NCBI GenBank assembly: GCA_013396635.1
Contig: WBMW01005037.1
Location: 958,665 to 1,022,664, forward strand
Length of the DNA: 64,000 bases
Direction: 5' to 3'
Source: Penelope pileata
Taxonomy: Eukaryota > Chordata > Aves > Galliformes > Cracidae
Below are positions 1 through 13,400 of this stretch, in pieces. A model generated the notes under the pieces. It saw only the letters and a program-made list of their open reading frames with translations, made no database searches and had not been told where the DNA came from. The translations under genes were made by a program, and so were the position numbers. The first letter of the stretch is position 1. Each line of letters opens with the position of its first letter.

Positions 1-261
1 TATTAAGGATTATCTGCCCGTACTACTTGATTTTGTTTTTGAATAACATGGCCAAGTGGTGACGGTGTACTTGTGAAGAACTGCCAAGAGATAGTATGTA
101 GGCAGATGTTCAAAGGATCATGCGTAAGATTGTTTAATATTATTTCTTCTGTTCCTGGACTTCTAAAATCTGTAACAATGATTTGAAGAGATGGTGAGTT
201 ACAGTGATAAGCTTTGTCACAACATGTTTTGTCTAATTTTAGAACATATCTTCCATTTTCT

Positions 262-487
262 GGTGCTTTATTTTATTCTTTTTCCCTTTTTTTGTCCTTT
301 CCATTTTCTGTTCTCATTATTTTTTCTTTTGTTTTCCATATTCTCTTTGATTTTATTTCTTTTTTTTTCCCCTTTTCCCCCTTTCCCTCTTTTTTTCCCC
401 TTTTCTTCTCTTTCTCTTTGCTTTTCTTCCTTCCTCTCTTTCTCTGTCTCTTCTTTTCCTTTTATTTTTTTTCCTTTTTCTTCCTCA
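262..487. repeat. Long polypyrimidine tract
   Basis: More than 220 bases almost entirely C and T on the plus strand. It includes an uninterrupted pyrimidine run at 356-419 and further runs to 487 broken by only a few purines, and ends in TTCTTCCTCAG/GGTGACC. It is simple low-complexity DNA. The overlapping Phe/Ser/Leu-rich open frames at 191-504 are translation artefacts of this tract. Confidence 0.93.
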
Positions 488-488
488 G

Positions 489-1256
489 GGTGACCTTAAA
501 CTAATTTAATCCATGTAGATAAAAAAGCCCATCTTCCACCTAATGAAAAGATAAGATAAACCCACACAGATTTGAAGTATATGATACAGTGTTATGTGCT
601 TACAAACAAAAATGTGTTGGCAGCAGCCCAAAAGTGTCTTAGAAGATATACAGAAAAAAGATAGACAGGTAGAAACAATTATTGATCAAGACCTTTTGTA
701 CTAGGAGCTGAAGTTAATAACATTTTATATCAAAATCAAGTGTGGATCCTCAGAGTGGGAGACGTATTCTGAATTTGTTTACTCATACTGAACTCTGCAC
801 AGGCTTGTAGGGAAGTAGTTCAAACTTATTAGCATGGGAGCTATTCGTAAGTAGAAAAGTGGAAGATCACACTTTGGAAAACTGAAGTGCTAATCGGTCA
901 TTATTTGTTCTTTTTTAAAGTGAGTGTGGCTACATACAGCCAAACAGAGTTGTTTTATAGATGAGAACGTAGTAGCATGTACTTACTGTAGGATGAGGAA
1001 TCCCTGTTAAGAATGGATGAGGAAAGGACCGTGTAGAGCCAGCATTTTGCAGAAGGGAACTGTGTTTCAGTTGTACCCACAGTTATTACAGCCACAGGTG
1101 ATGCCATGCTGCTTTTACCAAAATACAGCATTAACTTGCATCTAGGCAGAGACGTGAACTGGAGAGATTCCAAGGGTTCTCCCTTGTTGCTGAGCACAGC
1201 ATAACCTGGATGCAGAAGAGAATCTAGTTTATTGAAGTTTCCATGCTATAAGATTG
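489..1256. other. Upstream non-coding DNA, nothing recognised
   Basis: AT-rich sequence between the pyrimidine tract and the hAT copy. The only open frame of note is an 80-codon minus-strand one at 955-1197 with no recognisable motif. Confidence 0.65.
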
Positions 1257-1264
1257 GTCTAAAG
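1257..1264. repeat. Left 8-bp target site duplication of the hAT copy
   Basis: gtctaaag directly precedes the transposon's CAGG end and differs at one base from the right copy at 1659-1666. The single mismatch suggests an old insertion. Confidence 0.8.
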
Positions 1265-1658
1265 CAGGTGTGTCCAGCCCACAGGCTGCATGCAGCCCCG
1301 GACAGCCAGTAATGTGACCCCACAAGATCGTAACCCTCTAACGTTATAATTAACTGACAAGCTTTGTAATTTCCAACAACTCAAAAAGCTCACGAAAACT
1401 ATAAAATACTTTGCAATATGTTTTTAATTAGTTTTGCTATATGTATTTGATTTGTGCTTCACAAGAACAAGATCAAGTATCCCACTAGTTTTATGTTTTT
1501 GTTGCCCTCCTTTTTTTGCTTTAATAAAAAAAATATATTTAAGAAAAAGAAGATATGTTACTTATATACATTAACTGTATTATATATATTATATGAGGCC
1601 CAAGACAATTCCTCTTCGCTCAGGGCGGCCCAGGCAAGCCAAAGGTTGAACACGCATG
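1265..1658. mobile_element. Non-autonomous hAT-type (Charlie-like) DNA transposon, about 394 bp
   Basis: The left end starts CAGGTGTGTCCAGCCC and the right end, read in reverse complement, starts CATGCGTGTTCAACC: imperfect terminal inverted repeats. Just inside the ends are blocks of the form CAGGCTGCATGCAGCC and, on the right, GGCCCAAGACAATTCC. These are characteristic of a hAT-Charlie family whose copies begin CAGGGGTGTCCAA. Near-perfect 8-bp target duplications, gtctaaag at 1257-1264 and gtctgaag at 1659-1666, match hAT integration. The interior is AT-rich and has no transposase frame, so the copy depended on a transposase supplied elsewhere. The exact subfamily cannot be named from sight. 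Confidence 0.82.
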
Positions 1659-1666
1659 GTCTGAAG
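1659..1666. repeat. Right 8-bp target site duplication of the hAT copy
   Basis: gtctgaag follows the right terminal repeat and pairs with gtctaaag at 1257-1264. Confidence 0.8.
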
Positions 1667-3910
1667 GAAAGTTTTCCCATCAATATCTCAGGCCTAGTCT
1701 CTGCTAACTGAAATAACTTTGCTCCAGATTGACGCAATCTTGAACAAAGAAAAAAACACAGGCATCTTGGCTGCATTTAAATCTTGACACTTTGAACCGA
1801 ACTAACAATACTCCAGCCTTAGATGTTAGGAATCGTCTGTAACTTTGAATTTATATCTTCACAGCGGGAGGTTTGAAAACAATTTCCAAAGGCTGACAGC
1901 AGCCCTGTCTATTTGTTACTCACTGTTTGAAGGTATCTTTTTCTCCCTCTCATTTCAAATTAATGAACTTTGTGTTTTTCTTTGGGTCTGCCCAACTGGA
2001 GGCATGTTGTCCTATATTGACAGGTACAGGACGATGTTTCTTCAATGTACAGTTACGACTGGGCTCTTGATTTGTTGGGTTTATTTTCTACCAGAAATGA
2101 TTTTCTGCTTTCCATTTCCTATGCTGTAAAAGCTCGTATATAATACTTCATTCCCTTCTATCTTGCAAGCATGGTTAATTATGCTACAAGCAGAGGTTTT
2201 TCTCTTTTCTTTCTGTAGCATTTGAAGCAGGATACTTGGCATTACCTTTGGGAAAGATTTCTAGCAGATGAAATTTCTATTCTCCCAACAAAACTTAAAG
2301 CTAAGTTTGTTTTGCTTGAACTCTCTTCTAATGTTGGGGTTTTGTTTGTTTGTTTTTGCTCTCATATAAAACAATTGCTTTCCTTTGACAGAAAAATGAT
2401 ATCTAAAATCTCTCTCAGACTTTGAAGGTTTCCTTGTACTATATAAAGAATATTTATTGTTTCAGAAAAAAAAGCAGACATGAAGACATTCTCTGATTCC
2501 TGGGTGTCTGATCTGCATAACTGAAAACTCTGAGACAAATGGACACTGCTAAGAAATCCAGAAATATCTAAGTGGAACAGTATTTCATCTCTTGGGGCAA
2601 ATTAGAATAGTGTTCCTCAATCATACATGTGAAAAACATGCTTTTTAATTTTTTTTCCTTGATAATCCCCTCAGAACTGATGGTAGGACCTGTCTTTTTC
2701 CCCTAAAATGTATTTTTAAAACAAACTGATGTCAGGTCTTACACGAGCTCCTTAAGGCCCTAAAAATGCCATAAATCTCCTAGGACAGTATTCAGTACTC
2801 CAAAAGGGTCCAAAACACCACCTTAACGAAAGAACTCTTGCATTAAGGAAAACCACTGAGCTAATTTTAACCTAATTAACATCTTATCTTGTGAGATTCT
2901 TCTCAAGTCTGTTTCACTAGTTCATTACCTTGACACTATACACAGATAGGGATCAGCCTTTGGTTATATTAAACTTGGGATATTACTTTGTCCTACAAAC
3001 CTCTCTGCTTTTCTGATGAACAATCCTTAAAACTCATGCTAATTTTATTTAAATAGCCACATTTTTCATGTTAGGGATGCAGCTTGATCTTCAGCATTGT
3101 GAAGCATCTTGCTGGCATTTTGCTTCTCCTTTCTCATTTCTGAGTCTGAATTCTTCCTCACCTCATCAGAATATGGAAATCTATGCACAACACCTTTGAT
3201 CACTGAGTTTCTCCTGCAGAACGCAGCCCAGGCCATGCAATCTTTGTAAGATCAATTACGGACTGAGGCAGTTGGCAGTGATTCTAGGTCACTATTGTAA
3301 TAGCATCATCCCTTCCTTTGTTTACAGGTGGAATGCTACATCCGCTCTCCCACTGAACAAATCAAGCAAGAGACTAGAAGGTAGAAAAGAAGCAGACAGA
3401 CCCCAGAGGGGAACCCTCCCTTGCTCAATAGTTACTAAAGCAGAATTTAGTGCTACTACTGCAGTTTCATGTGGCAGAGCTAATTGCAGTAGGGATCCTA
3501 CAGAGATGAAGTCTTGCAGGAATGCAGGCAAAAAGCTTTGTAGGAGTAGGATGTCTTGTGCCGTTAGATCTTGGGAATAGTGTCTTCAGATTCTCGTATG
3601 TGCTTATTTACTGATTTAATGGTCCCTGCTATCTCTTATGTAGGTAAGTCAAGAGGAAGTCTCAAACTTTAACTTGTTTTTCCACTGTTGGGATTTTACA
3701 CAAAATGGGGCAATCTGAGTTATGATCTTAAATATTAAAAAAAAAAACCTGCATCCTTACTTCATTTGCATATGCTTCTGAGCATTTGAGCTAACATAGA
3801 GTAAAACATACATACTGCTTTTTGTCCTGAGCATCTCTGCAGTGTGGGATGCTGAAAGAGACCATCTAGCTATGAGTTTCAGGGAAGTATTTTTCACAAA
3901 GCTAGAAAAG
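1667..3910. other. Upstream non-coding DNA, nothing recognised
   Basis: AT-rich unique-looking sequence. Open frames at 1845-2129 and 3272-3580 are short, carry no known motif and have no splice or promoter context, so I do not call them genes. Confidence 0.6.
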
Positions 3911-3964
3911 AATCACAGAATTATAGAATCATCAAGGTTGGAAAAGACCTCTAAGATCATCTAG
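3911..3964 (-). mobile_element. CR1 LINE fragment, 3' end only
   Basis: The plus strand reads AATCACAGAATTATAGAATC and then ATCAAGGTTGGAAAAGACCT, the reverse complement of the conserved CR1 3' terminus (ATTCTGTG-like tail preceded by the AGGTCTTTTCCAACC block). The element therefore points left, and only about 54 bp of its 3' end remain. Extreme 5' truncation is normal for CR1. Confidence 0.9.
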
Positions 3965-4150
3965 AGATTTTAAGGAGCTAAACCTTCCTTCTACAGGTAC
4001 CAATGCTCTCTCTCTTCTTTGGGCTGTGCTGTATTCAGTCCAGTTTCCATGTAAATGTGTTATCTGGATGTCTGCTTGATGAGTCCATTATCTGTACAGA
4101 AAGCATCTTTGCTTTCAAGCTGAATATTTTCAGAAAGCAGTGATCCTTAG

Positions 4151-4411
4151 AATCATAGAATCATCAAAGTTGGAAAAATCCTCCAAGATATCTAGTCCAA
4201 TCATCCACCTACCACCAAGATTGCCCACTAAACCATGTCCCTTAATACCACATCTAGATGTTTCTTGAACACCTCCAAGGATGGTGACTCAAGCATTATT
4301 AGGTTATTATAGGTTATTATTGAGGTTTCTGTGCTAGAAAGAAGTATTTCCTAATATCCAACCTGTACCTCCCCTGGTGCAACTTGAGGCCATTCCTTCT
4401 AGTCCTATCTC
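4151..4411 (-). mobile_element. CR1 LINE fragment, about 260 bp of the 3' end
   Basis: The segment starts at the CR1 3' terminus (AATCATAGAATCATCAAAGT) and continues through the typical blocks: TCCAATCATCCACCTACCAC, ACCATGTCCCT, a CCTCCAAGGATGGTGACTC block and CCTGGTGCAACTTGAGGCCA. It is a minus-strand copy, truncated at its 5' end. An AT-rich expansion (repeats of AGGTTATT near 4299-4325) interrupts the element. It is separate from the CR1 piece at 3911-3964, because both begin with the 3' terminus. Confidence 0.94.
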
Positions 4412-7400
4412 TAAATTACTGAATAATTACTGCAAAGACTGTATTTCTGCTCTATTAATTCTTGGCCCACCAAAATAAAGTTACATTTGGCTTCAGATAA
4501 TTCATTTTCTGTACCTGATCATCAGTTTTCACTCTGCTGAGACCTCTAAGCAAAAAATGCAGTTAGTGGGCTAAATGTTAACGTTTTTGTTCTCATTCTG
4601 AAAACATCTCATTATAGATTAAAAGAAAAAAACACATTTTAAGATACAGACCTGTAAATGTCATTTCATGTTTGTACCTTATGAGTTTTATTTCTAGGAG
4701 TCAGGCTGCTTACAGGCACGACCAAAGTAATGAGAGGAGTGGTGTCTTTAGAACAGTCACGATGGGTCCATGCGCCAAAAGGCACAGGAGGTAAAATGAC
4801 TGACGGTAGCAGTAGGCATGTTAACAGGATGCAGGGAAACTTGGATGAGGTAGTCTGTTGTGTATTGGACTGTGTAATTTGTGTCATTGTTGACTAATAA
4901 TGTAGTAGTGACAATTTAGAAGGCTAGGAAACTTGAGGGGCATATTTTTGCCCAAGATGCTGATCTTCAGTGTTTGTATTTTTTCTGTGCACTACCTGTG
5001 CTTGATCCTGCAGGCATCTATTTCTTGAAAGCAGATGCAAATCTTCATCATTAATAGTTATACATACACAGTGAAGTTTCCTACTGAAAGCAGGCTCTGG
5101 GTTCGTCAGCTGCCATGAAACACTTAAATTTGGTTCTGGCTTGTGCAGAAGACTTTAGTATTCCTTTCAAGAGAGAAGACACCATGTCTTGGTAAATGCA
5201 GACTGACATATACCAGTCATTGTACAAGGAAATGGAAAACAGTCTGTAAGTTTGGCAAACAAGCTGATAATCTTAACGCTTGTAATAGAGCACTTTTTTA
5301 AAAAAGTGACATATCTGAATCAAATACTGTACAGTATTCAGTCATAAATAACCACTGTTATTGTCTGATGCACAGATACAGTGATCACAAAATGCTATGC
5401 ATTTACGTATAAAAGAGTTACATTTTAGATGTCTGGAAATAGAGGCTTGATTCTTCTTCATCTTGTAGTTACTTAGTACCAGTCTAACCATCTCTGAATC
5501 AGCAAAGCTTGAATTCCTCTTTGCATATCCTTGCTGGTGTAAGGCTGAATGGCTCCTTGTTGATTTACAGATGGTTATAGCACAACCACTTCATTATATT
5601 GTGAGAGATGCACATAGCTTATCATATAGAAGTGTAGACATTTAACAGGTTCAAAGCATTTTCCCTGGAGGTTAATATTCCTGTTGATTTCAATGAGCAT
5701 TGGGCTGGGCCCTTAGTTCAGCTTTTCCCCATATGTTTTAAGATGAATGCTTCTTGCCAATATTTTCAGGTTTCTTGTAGCTTCCTTGTGCCTCAGGCAA
5801 GGAAAAACAACAGGACACAATGACAGCACATTATTGGAAGCAACATGATAAATTCTAAATAGGTATAATTAGCATGTGACCCACAAAAGCCCTGCATATA
5901 ATTAATATTGAAATATGGCACTTGCATTATATGGAAAAACATATTGTGTACTCAGAGTGGGATGTTTAGAGAACGTCTGTAAATGTCTTGTCTTTTTTTC
6001 ATCTTAATCAGAATTGAAATTTCTGCACTTGAAGAAATACAGAATGATCATTAAAAGCACTTGGACTTTAGAAATGACACCACCTGCTTCATTTTCCTCT
6101 TTTTGTATTGTGACAGTGGGAAGAAAACACCTCAAATCTTCAACTGGGGAAATGTGCAGTAATAGGGAAACAGATCTCTTGAGGAGCCAGCAGACTGACA
6201 AGCTGTTCAGGAGCATGAGGCTTTTCAGCAAATAACATTCACTTCTCTAGTAGCATTTGGTAGATTATGTTGTACCTAGAAGTCCATCCTTATACAAACC
6301 CAGCAAAGTGAACGAGTAACAGATACATAATGAGCATCCATGAAAAAGGGAAAGAACATCTCAGATATAAGATTAAGAGGGGTAGCCACCAGTGAGCTGT
6401 GAATATGTTGCCTTCCGAGTGACATTCTGTTCATATCACACAGCAGCTCATTACATGTCCTGTTTGTACCAGGGAGAAACAAATATAAAAGTTAGTCCTT
6501 TATATTTCACATGAAATGCAGACAGTTCAGGGGGACTAAAAGACTTCATTATGGCATCTGAGACCACCCTTTGTGTTATGCAGGGTCACTTTTAAGTAAG
6601 ATGAATAATTCTAGTGGGTTTTTAAAAGTTTCTATCAAATATTTAATTAACATTTATTCGGCAACTTTAGAAGCTGAAACTTTGAATCCGGGATATTATT
6701 TTTGCCAGAATGCATAAATATAAAACAGATGTTAAGCAGAGGCAACACATTTAATTGTAACTCCAGAGAAGACTTTCTCACCAAAGCACACTTAATTTTT
6801 TTTTCCCTTTGTAGATTTAATTCTGATTTCTGTAATTGACACGAGGCACTGTCCAGCTATGCTTTTGGTTATATCAGTTCTTCCAGATATATTTTTGTAC
6901 AAAGTGCAAGTTCACAGTCACAGACTCAAGTAGCAGTATTCACAAATAGACTACATCATGGTTTAATACTTAGCTGCAAATTCAACATTTTGGATTTAAT
7001 GGTGATTCTGGCTGATATAGTTGTTGCTACAGAAAGTGTCTGATATTTTTCTTTTAAACTCTCATATGTGTGACTGCAGAATAGACTAAAGGGTGCCTGG
7101 TGTCTGCAGGCAGACTATCTTGCATTGTGACCTTGCTACATTTCCATAGTTAATTGAAGTTTGACTTGAAGCAGAGATGAATAGAAGCTCTTTAAGGTAA
7201 ACCCAGACTGCTGTGGGAAGTGCTGTCAGTCAGCTGAAGTCTAGCACTTCTCTGTTACTGCTTGGGACCGATACGTCTCTGTTTTTTGAACCACGGCCCA
7301 GTACAAAATTGAGCTTTCAAATGCACTTTCATTAAAGATCGCATAACAGTGTTCACAGTAGTGGTATAATTGGACCTAATAGTTTGTTTCACCATGTTTC

Positions 7401-10400
7401 ATGTGTTCTGAATGTTTTCTCCAATTAATAATTATTCTGTATTATTCTTCCCCTTTGCTAAATAGTTGTGTAATATGGTTGACAACAATGAAATTCTTCC
7501 CTTACTGTGATTTTCAGCCAATTAGTTCTGGGCAATGGGTTGCCTGTGAAAACTCCTGACATGTCTCATGGCCAGAAGAAATAAAAAAATAAAGCAAACT
7601 GAGGTTATTTTGGAGAAAATTATAGACTTCTCCACAATATTGCACAGTATTGTTGCCTGTTGGCAGGCAAAGATTTGGATGGTTATCATAGAAAAATACG
7701 CAAATGTTTTGTGTGTTTTGTTTACGTTAAATATTTTTTGACTCGGATTTTTCAGATTCAAAAGACTGCAGAAGAAGTTACAAACAAAGTAATCTAGGGA
7801 AAAGAAAGGGGAGTGAGGATCATTGTGCTGGTCAAAATGATCAACCCTAATACACATTGCACTATTTGGAGATGTGTATTAATTGTGCCTTCAAGCTCCT
7901 TGAATCTCCAGATTGTCATACTGTTCGCTGTATTACAAAAATCTGTTTTAGCATGAAAGCAGTCATTTCCTTCTTTCTCAAAAAAATATTACCGACTTTG
8001 ATATGAGTGATCAGGTTTCTTCTGGAGCAGAGAAGTGCCCAGATTTCAAGGAAATGCAAATTAAACTTTAAATTGCCGCAGAATGCTTATCAGCTCACTT
8101 CCAGGGTTGTCCTGTTATTAATCAGTGCTGATAGCAAACAGTTAATCCTTGGCAAGCAATGCATAACATAGACCTTCAGATCTCAGGAAGACAGACACGT
8201 TAATATGTGATGTCAAACGTTTCCTAGGCCAGCGTTGATTCATCCATGGCAGGGCTGCTCCGTAGTTTTTTATGATGCTTTGATTAGCAATGAAGCAAAG
8301 AAAATCATATCTCAATCCAATCGTATTGAAATCTACAGGAGCCATTAAACTGGACTATTGAACCAGATGATTGGAGTGGACTGTTCCTGAAAACCACCAA
8401 ACTTCTAGCAGTACTCTTATTTTAATTCCAAACAATGTGTGGCTAATGCAGACTATTTACAATATTTATTGCTGAACTAAAAGTACAGTGCCCTCACTGT
8501 CTCCTTGCTTTCTCTAGCCATACCGGCACACCACTGATTATTCTTCTTATGTTGTTAAATAGTAAGCTCCAAATAAGAATCTCTGTCAGCAAATGTTGCA
8601 AGCGTTTGTACTTTATTCTTTCAAAGAGTGAATACCATTTTTAAGTCGTTACAAGGTGCTAGTGATTTACAAAAGAATGTTTCTGATGGTAAAATTGCCA
8701 GTTACACGTAGTAATTCCTTCATTGACTGTCACACCTGTCACGGTGCAGAAAGGTAGGTCAGTCAAATTGGTTATTAATGGAGCTCCTCTGCAAGCATTT
8801 TGCATTTGTTTCCACAAAAAAAGAAAAAAAAAAAAAACCACAAGCTACATCACATTCTGTGTGAGCTGAATAATGTCTTCACTCTTTTTAGCCAATTAAT
8901 AACCTGTGGTCCCTAGAGCTGTAATTTCAGACTCATGTCATTATTTGCTAATTCTTCATTTCTTCATTTCTTAAGAAAATATTAAAATTGCAGTTGGCCA
9001 CAGTAGGACAGACCCATGTATCACTGAAGGAACCAGTAATTTATGATGCAGTTGGAACTCTATATTAACATTCAGGCAATAATGAAGTTTCTTATCGAAC
9101 AAGTTCAGGAGTGATTTTATCGTTAAATAATTTGAAAATATTCTTACATGTTTGCATTTCTCTCCAGATTTTCAGCATGGCTTTTTCGTTTTGGGGCAGT
9201 CCATCGACTAAACTCACATAGGCTTTGCAGGATCAGGCTCATCCCACCCTCTATTTACATATGCAGGTAGTGATCAGGTTAAACAAGATTTTTTATTTTC
9301 CTCCCTTAAAACTCGGGAATTAGATATAAACACTGCTCTATTTTTTATCAGCTGTTGGTGGCGAGGTCTTCCTCATGCTCTGAGTATCACACTATGATGA
9401 TAGCTAACGACTTATACTCAACCAGGTATGTGTATCTTTTGAACAGTTACTCTTCTGTTACATTTAGTCTTCATTTCTTGTGGAGTACTCAAAGCACAGA
9501 GTGCTTTGTGTGTACCTTATACACAGGTTCCTTCAGAACCTGATACTTTTATCCTGATGCTACCTCGCAGCTGGCATCCTTTGCTCATGGAGAAGCTGAG
9601 CTGCAAGGGCAGAACTCAGGGCTGCTGGAGCAGAGTGGGTGCTTGAACTCCAGTCTCTTAAATCTCTTACTTGAACCTAAGTCAGTGTTTTTGGAAATAC
9701 GCAGAAATATTCTGCATGTTAATGAAGTGCTGTTTCATGATGGATGTACACCAACAAATACGGCGTTTGAGCACAGCATTGCATGTACTCTTTTTGAGTA
9801 ATAGAGACTTTAGCCCACACAGCCCATTAAACATAAACTGGGGTAAAATTCATTAATACCTTGTGCACTTTTAATTCAGAAGGACTGTTATTGAGTTTGC
9901 TGGTTGCCAACCCCCATTAATATCCCCATTTCTTGTGTGGAGATCTGTGAAATTGAATCCCTCCTTCAAAATTATACGAAGCCACCTTTCATCCTGCTGC
10001 TTAGCAAAGACCTTTGGTCCTCGTTTCTCGCCTCTTCTCCTCAGCTACAACACTTGTCAGTTTGTATTACGTATACTTGTAAATAATATCTAATGAAGAA
10101 GATGTTATCCAGGTGGAAAGTCATGGGTTTTTTAAAATGCGGGCTTTGAATAATCCCCAAATGGAATTGCAGTGTTAGTTGTATATATATTTATACGATT
10201 ATATAGATATATTATGCAAGTATATATTTGTATTACTTTTCCAGTAACAGCTAAGCTCCAGTTCTGGAAGATACAGCAAGACTTTTGCTATGTTAACAGT
10301 TTTGGTACCAACAGGTTAAGAGGATAAAATCAAAAATAGAACTGTGCCATGCGCTTTGTATCCTGAATTTACCTTCTTTTCCTTTGGCAGTAGAGCTGGC

Positions 10401-13400
10401 CAGTTTGATTTCTGTAAGACAAAATACTTAATGAGGAAAGAGGTCCTTAAATGAACACTATTGTTCGAGTCAAACCTGCAGTTGAAGATTGGAAAACAGC
10501 ATGCAAAAACATAGCAGCTCTGACTTTTTCCAGGAAGCCTGTCGAGATGAAAAGACCTTCCAAGCTGGTGTTATGCATTCACAACAAACTCATAATGCCA
10601 AGAAATGCAGTTTTTGTCTGAATGGAATGAAATGCAGAGCTTTGAATGGCCGGTTCTCTGCCCTGTTCTCCTCTCTTTGTAAAGGTACTGAAGGTTAAAC
10701 TGAGCAATCCAACAGGGATTTCTTTTGTATAATTGTATTTCTGATGGCTTTAATCCACCTACCAATGGCTTATTGCATAAGAAGCATGTTAGGGACCAGA
10801 AAGGAAATACCTGGAGAGTTCAGCAGTACAGAGTCGACAGAATGGTTCCAGATGCTGTGAACAGGAGCAGGCTTCCAGCTGTTGCAACTGTCATTGCAGA
10901 CCAAATACTCTGTCCCCAAGTCCCAAGGAAAACACGTGGGGTGTGACACATCAGGTACGGCTGAGATGGATTTGCTGTAGTTCTGGATCTGGAAGTTTTG
11001 TTCTCCTCTTAACAATGTACTGTAAAATAAAAAATACCCATTTGCAGGAAGTTATCTGTGGGTCTTGCCAGAGATATGTCATCTGATTATGCATGTAGGT
11101 AGCGTTTAACATAATCTGCCCTGACACATTCATAAGATAAGACAAAAATAATATTTTATCACCGTGCAGTTAACAGCCCCTTATGAAACTCCAAAGCCTT
11201 AATTAGGGATTTCTCTCCAGATCCCCACTTGTCTTATGACCATATAAATGTCTAAATTAGATAATTAATACAGTCCATACTGCATGATAGTATACAGCAA
11301 TTTCAAGCCCTTGGCAGTAAGCTCAACAGAAACATTTCCCTTTTATATTGCTAGGGATTGAGCTAAATATTTTCATTAGATGTTCCTCTTACGATATTGA
11401 TTTTACTTTTTGACTTCTTTATAGCTCCTGTGAGGGAGTGCCATTGTCTCCATTCTCCACAAAATCAGATAGATGAAAGGATATTGGGTTGTTTATGATA
11501 GTTGGCATAAATGACATTTTGTATTTTATTTCACATTTTAATCAGTATTTGTACCATACTGTGTTCTGTACCATGCAGATTAATATACATACAAGTTGTA
11601 CACAATCTGCAGTGGGAAAACCTACCTGGTGCTTCATTTATATTCCGAATCTATTATCTCTACTTTTCTTTATCAGAAAGCTTCTTGCAAATGCAGACTC
11701 TAGCTTTCAAGTTCCTTATCCATTTCTACCACTGTAGGAATTATTCCTAACATTAAAACAAATTTTTAGTGAGTAAGACTAGCACTGAGAAGCTATCTTA
11801 GTCTCTTAGTAGTATAAAGCCGTGCTTCCAGACTTTTCTCTTGATTGTTCTTTAAACATAAGTAGCTGTATTTGCTTTTTTCCAAGTAATTCCTGAAGGT
11901 AAAACAGCTCAAGTTCTTATAATATTGGAACAATAACAGTAATGTCAAAAGCTATAGAAATTATAAAAGCCATGGACTGATGTATACCTGGCATTTTCAG
12001 AATTTATTAATATCAATTGCCCAGAACTGAAAAAAAAATGAATAAAACTGAATAGATTTAGGTAGGCAAGATGGCCAGCCTTCAGCCAAAGTAGAATTAA
12101 CTTAGACTTAATAAACCTAAACTGAACTTTTTCACTCCTTGATCTTAACATATTCAGTGTGCTATTTGTGTGCATCCAGATCTGAGACTGAATTTACAGG
12201 CAACAGAATATAAAGAAAATTAATATGAGAAAGTCAACAACAATTTCAAACTTAGCTGAAGAACTGAGGTCACTGCTAATGAATTTTGTAGTGCTTGCTT
12301 AGAGACACAATAGTAAGACTTCATCAGCTTGATACGTTTTCTTGCTGTGTGATTTATTCTGATCAGAATGCCTGTAAAGGATGTGCGTGAACAGTAAGGA
12401 AACCACAAACACAGGTGAGGTTGACTAATGCCACAACACTGTGCAAGCCTTGGGAAAATAAATTCTTACACGTGTAAAGTGTTTTAACAGCTTACATCAT
12501 AAGAAAGGAATTAATGCTAGTATATATGAGCTATATCTTGGGAAACCTCAGGACGAATGCAGAGCTGCTGAGGATCTGCTCTGTGATGATGAACCCACAG
12601 GCAGTCAGAAACTTTCCAGAAAAATCTAGACCATTATAATTATATTTTTATCTGAAAGTGTGTGAATGGATGTTTAAAACACGTAAATTGAATTTTTGAA
12701 ACGGTATTTTGACTAATTCAGATATTTGATTTAGGATTTTTTTGAGCTTTCAAGTTTTTCCTTGTGTGGGATAGCTTATTACTTTCATATGTGAGAAATT
12801 TACTGTGGATAGAGAATAATTTCTAGGATCATCTAACATTTATCTATCAGATTGTTGTTTTATGCAAATTTTTAATATTTCTGGAGGTGCATGAGAGAGA
12901 AGTAAATGTCAGAATAAGCACATTTCATCTGGATCTGCAGCTGACCCTGTTTGTGACACTTTGATTTTGTGTTTCTACTGCTCTCTCCAGAGGACATCTT
13001 GCACAACTTCTGTTTCATTTTGTATGCTTACTTCTAGCTATATTTTGGGACTCAGAAATTATTTTATAATACAAAGAACTCACATAAAGTTAATTTGGGT
13101 CTTGCTATTTTCTCTAAAATTGAAAAGAGTTCATTCTTCTGTTAGAAGTTTACTTATTTTTTAGCTCTTCTACTCATTTTTATCAGATTTTCTGGTATAA
13201 AACTGATTTACCTGTGATATTTCTTTCTCTCTTGAGAAACTCACATCTGTCTCTAGCATCTGTCTCTAACTTCATTTAAAAACAGTAGGAGAGGAACATT
13301 AATTTTATGGATATATTTGTATCAGTGTATTTCCATCAATAAATCATTTGTTATTTCCAAGAAAAACCTGAAACCTCCACCCATAGATATTTTTCAGAAG

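Noticed and set aside
191..504. Two overlapping Phe/Leu/Ser-rich frames that could look like membrane proteins.
   Set aside because: They are translations of the polypyrimidine tract; hydrophobicity comes from TTT/TTC/CTT/TCC codons.
10464..10472. GTTCGAGTC, resembling a tRNA B box.
   Set aside because: The flanking bases cannot pair as a T-arm, and no A box or acceptor stem lies at the right distance.
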